A DNA stretch of 36,677 bases from Komagataeibacter diospyri. GTDB lineage: Bacteria > Pseudomonadota > Alphaproteobacteria > Acetobacterales > Acetobacteraceae. Location: NCBI RefSeq assembly GCF_006538165.1, contig NZ_BDLU01000025.1, positions 1-36,677 on the forward strand, written 5' to 3'. Below, in pieces: positions 35,223 through 36,677 of the stretch. A program made the position numbers and the translations under genes. The stretch's first letter is position 1. Each line of letters starts with the position of its first letter. The notes below the pieces were generated by a model, which was not told where the DNA came from, ran no database searches, and saw nothing but the letters and a program-made list of their open reading frames with translations.

Positions 35223-36677
35223 TTATTGTTGCCCCTGTGTCAGTAGCAGGGCGCTGGTCAGGTCGCCCAATGGCTGACCTGTGCTGGCCTGTATGGCATG
35301 TTCACGATCGACAAGACCCTTGAGAGCGCGCAGGTGAAAGCGTTCGGTCAGGAATTTCAGGATGGACGTCGTATCCTGTACCGTGTGATCCACATAGCCC
35401 CGTCGTGCGTAAGGGGAGATGATGATGGCGGGAATGCGTGATCCCGGTCCCCAGCGGTCGCCTGCGGGCGGTGCGACATGGTCCCACAGCCCGCCATTTT
35501 CATCATATGTTACGACCACCAGCATATGCGGCCATTGCGGGCTTTTTTCCAGATGGGCGATCAGATCGGCAATGTGATGATCCCCGGACTGGATATCGGC
35601 ATAGCCGGAATGTTCGTTCAGGTTGCCCTGCGGTTTGTAGAAACTGACCTGCGGCAGCGTGCCGTGGTCGATATCGTCAATGAACCGTACGCCCGCCAGG
35701 CCGCCATCGCGCAGGTGCGCCTGCCGCGCCTGTGTACCGGGGGCATAATTGCGGAAATAGTTATACGGCTGGTGGTGATACTGGAAATCGGGCGTGGGAT
35801 AGTGGTTTCCATGGGCCAGCACATCCTGCCATGCGCTGGCGTACCACGCCCATGTGATGCCTTTCGCGCTCAGGCGGTCACCCATGGTGGGGATCGTCTG
35901 GGGTGGCAGGGTGGTGGCCTGCATGGGATCGGCAAAACGTGCATCCTGTCCCGCCGCCGGGGCGTTTTCGCTGGGCTGGTAAGGGGGCTGCATCGTATTG
36001 ACGGCATGGAAATCTGGCGTCAGGTTGCCATCGCGCACGAATTTCGGAATGCCATCCAGTGCGGAACGGGGGGAATTGGGTGCGACAGACAGGGACCTGC
36101 CCGACGGGTCAGCTACGGAAATGACCGGATGGGCGGGGCTTGTATCCGCATGGGGGTAAGACGGGGCGCAGGCACAGGCCAGCCACTGGTGATTAAGGAA
36201 CGAGCCACCAAATGCCCCCATGAAGAAATGATCGGCAAGGGTATATCGGCGCGCGACCTGCCACATCTCCATTTGCGTGCCATCCCAGTAACTCATGGGC
36301 ATGGCCCCGGAATCGCCCCATGCAACAAACATGTCGTTACGACCGCCGTTGATCTGCATCTGGTTCTGGTAATACCGGTGCCACAGGTCATGTGTAAGCG
36401 TGCTGAGGGGACGGTTGAACCCCTGCGGGTCATCGACGCGGAATGGCTGGTTGGGCAGATGGGCGCTCATCGCCTGTGTAACCGGTTCAGGTACGCCCCG
36501 GCCCGTCAGGCCACCCCATACGGGGGGAAGTTCACGCAGTATTGATCCATCCCGGTCACGCTGGGCAAATAGGGACAGGGGTTTGCCCGCAAACGTGTCT
36601 GCACCCGGGAAACCATTGTACAGGTTATCAAAGGAGCGGTTTTCGGCAAAGATTACGACAACGGTCTGGATCTGGTG
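35223..36677 (-). CDS. Phosphoesterase / acid phosphatase (AcpA, phospholipase C-like), partial
   Basis: 485 codons are open from the window edge to the stop at 35223; the N-terminus is outside the window. The ATG at 36468-36470 is internal, because the preceding residues continue the family: QTVVVIFAENRSFDNLYNGF holds the metal-binding ENRSFDN motif. Later come YTLADHFFMGAFGGSFLNHQ and VTYDENGGLWDHVAPP, which supply further metal and phosphate ligands of the PF04185 family (bacterial phospholipase C, Francisella AcpA-type acid phosphatase). Such enzymes are usually exported and cleave phosphoesters to gain phosphate or head groups. The signal peptide cannot be seen here. It converges with the peroxidase gene. 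Confidence 0.88.
   Translation of the reverse strand, partial: HQIQTVVVIFAENRSFDNLYNGFPGADTFAGKPLSLFAQRDRDGSILRELPPVWGGLTGRGVPEPVTQAMSAHLPNQPFRVDDPQGFNRPLSTLTHDLWHRYYQNQMQINGGRNDMFVAWGDSGAMPMSYWDGTQMEMWQVARRYTLADHFFMGAFGGSFLNHQWLACACAPSYPHADTSPAHPVISVADPSGRSLSVAPNSPRSALDGIPKFVRDGNLTPDFHAVNTMQPPYQPSENAPAAGQDARFADPMQATTLPPQTIPTMGDRLSAKGITWAWYASAWQDVLAHGNHYPTPDFQYHHQPYNYFRNYAPGTQARQAHLRDGGLAGVRFIDDIDHGTLPQVSFYKPQGNLNEHSGYADIQSGDHHIADLIAHLEKSPQWPHMLVVVTYDENGGLWDHVAPPAGDRWGPGSRIPAIIISPYARRGYVDHTVQDTTSILKFLTERFHLRALKGLVDREHAIQASTGQPLGDLTSALLLTQGQQ

Overview
The window looks like chromosome from an acetic acid bacterium (Acetobacteraceae, probably Komagataeibacter, Gluconacetobacter or a close relative). 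This is inferred from the alphaproteobacterial gene content, the GC-rich codon use of most genes, the many IS5-group insertion sequences and the remnant of a GMC sugar-acid dehydrogenase. No tRNA, rRNA or CRISPR array was seen. Products are assigned by reading motifs; no database search was run.

Layout. Bases 1-4075 are insertion-sequence territory: a decayed IS5-type transposase, an intact 862-bp IS5-family element beside it, an inositol 2-dehydrogenase-like gene (minus strand), a collapsed GMC dehydrogenase and a second IS5-type relic. Bases 4076-8535 form an AT-rich island. It carries a one-module NRPS-like enzyme (adenylation, carrier, thioesterase) followed by a protein resembling PrnB of pyrrolnitrin synthesis. 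This pair is the best candidate for an undescribed system. Next come a CYTH-CHAD protein and a CynX/NimT-type MFS exporter (8880-11852).

Bases 12124-15618 are a LacI regulator, a shikimate dehydrogenase and a sugar-porter-family transporter, with a perfect 16-bp palindrome ahead of the dehydrogenase. The LacI gene has no ordinary start codon before its DNA-binding domain. A DEAD-box RNA helicase (minus), a decayed FAD oxidoreductase and a flavin reductase-like gene follow.

Bases 18900-27796 are a complete heme-iron acquisition locus. ExbB-ExbD-TonB supply energy, an outer-membrane receptor binds heme, HmuT-U-V-type proteins form the inner-membrane ABC importer, and two unrelated heme oxygenases (HemO-type and IsdG-type) would open the ring. 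One strong and two weaker Fur-box-like sites sit ahead of its transcription units.

Bases 28160-31295 hold a divergent TetR regulator and secreted lipase pair with an operator-like palindrome between them, then a decayed XRE regulator and an AT-rich orphan gene. Bases 31407-33615 (minus) are a nucleoside hydrolase and a NupC-type nucleoside transporter, a simple salvage unit. The window ends with a periplasmic di-heme cytochrome c peroxidase and a convergent phosphoesterase/acid phosphatase cut off by the window edge.
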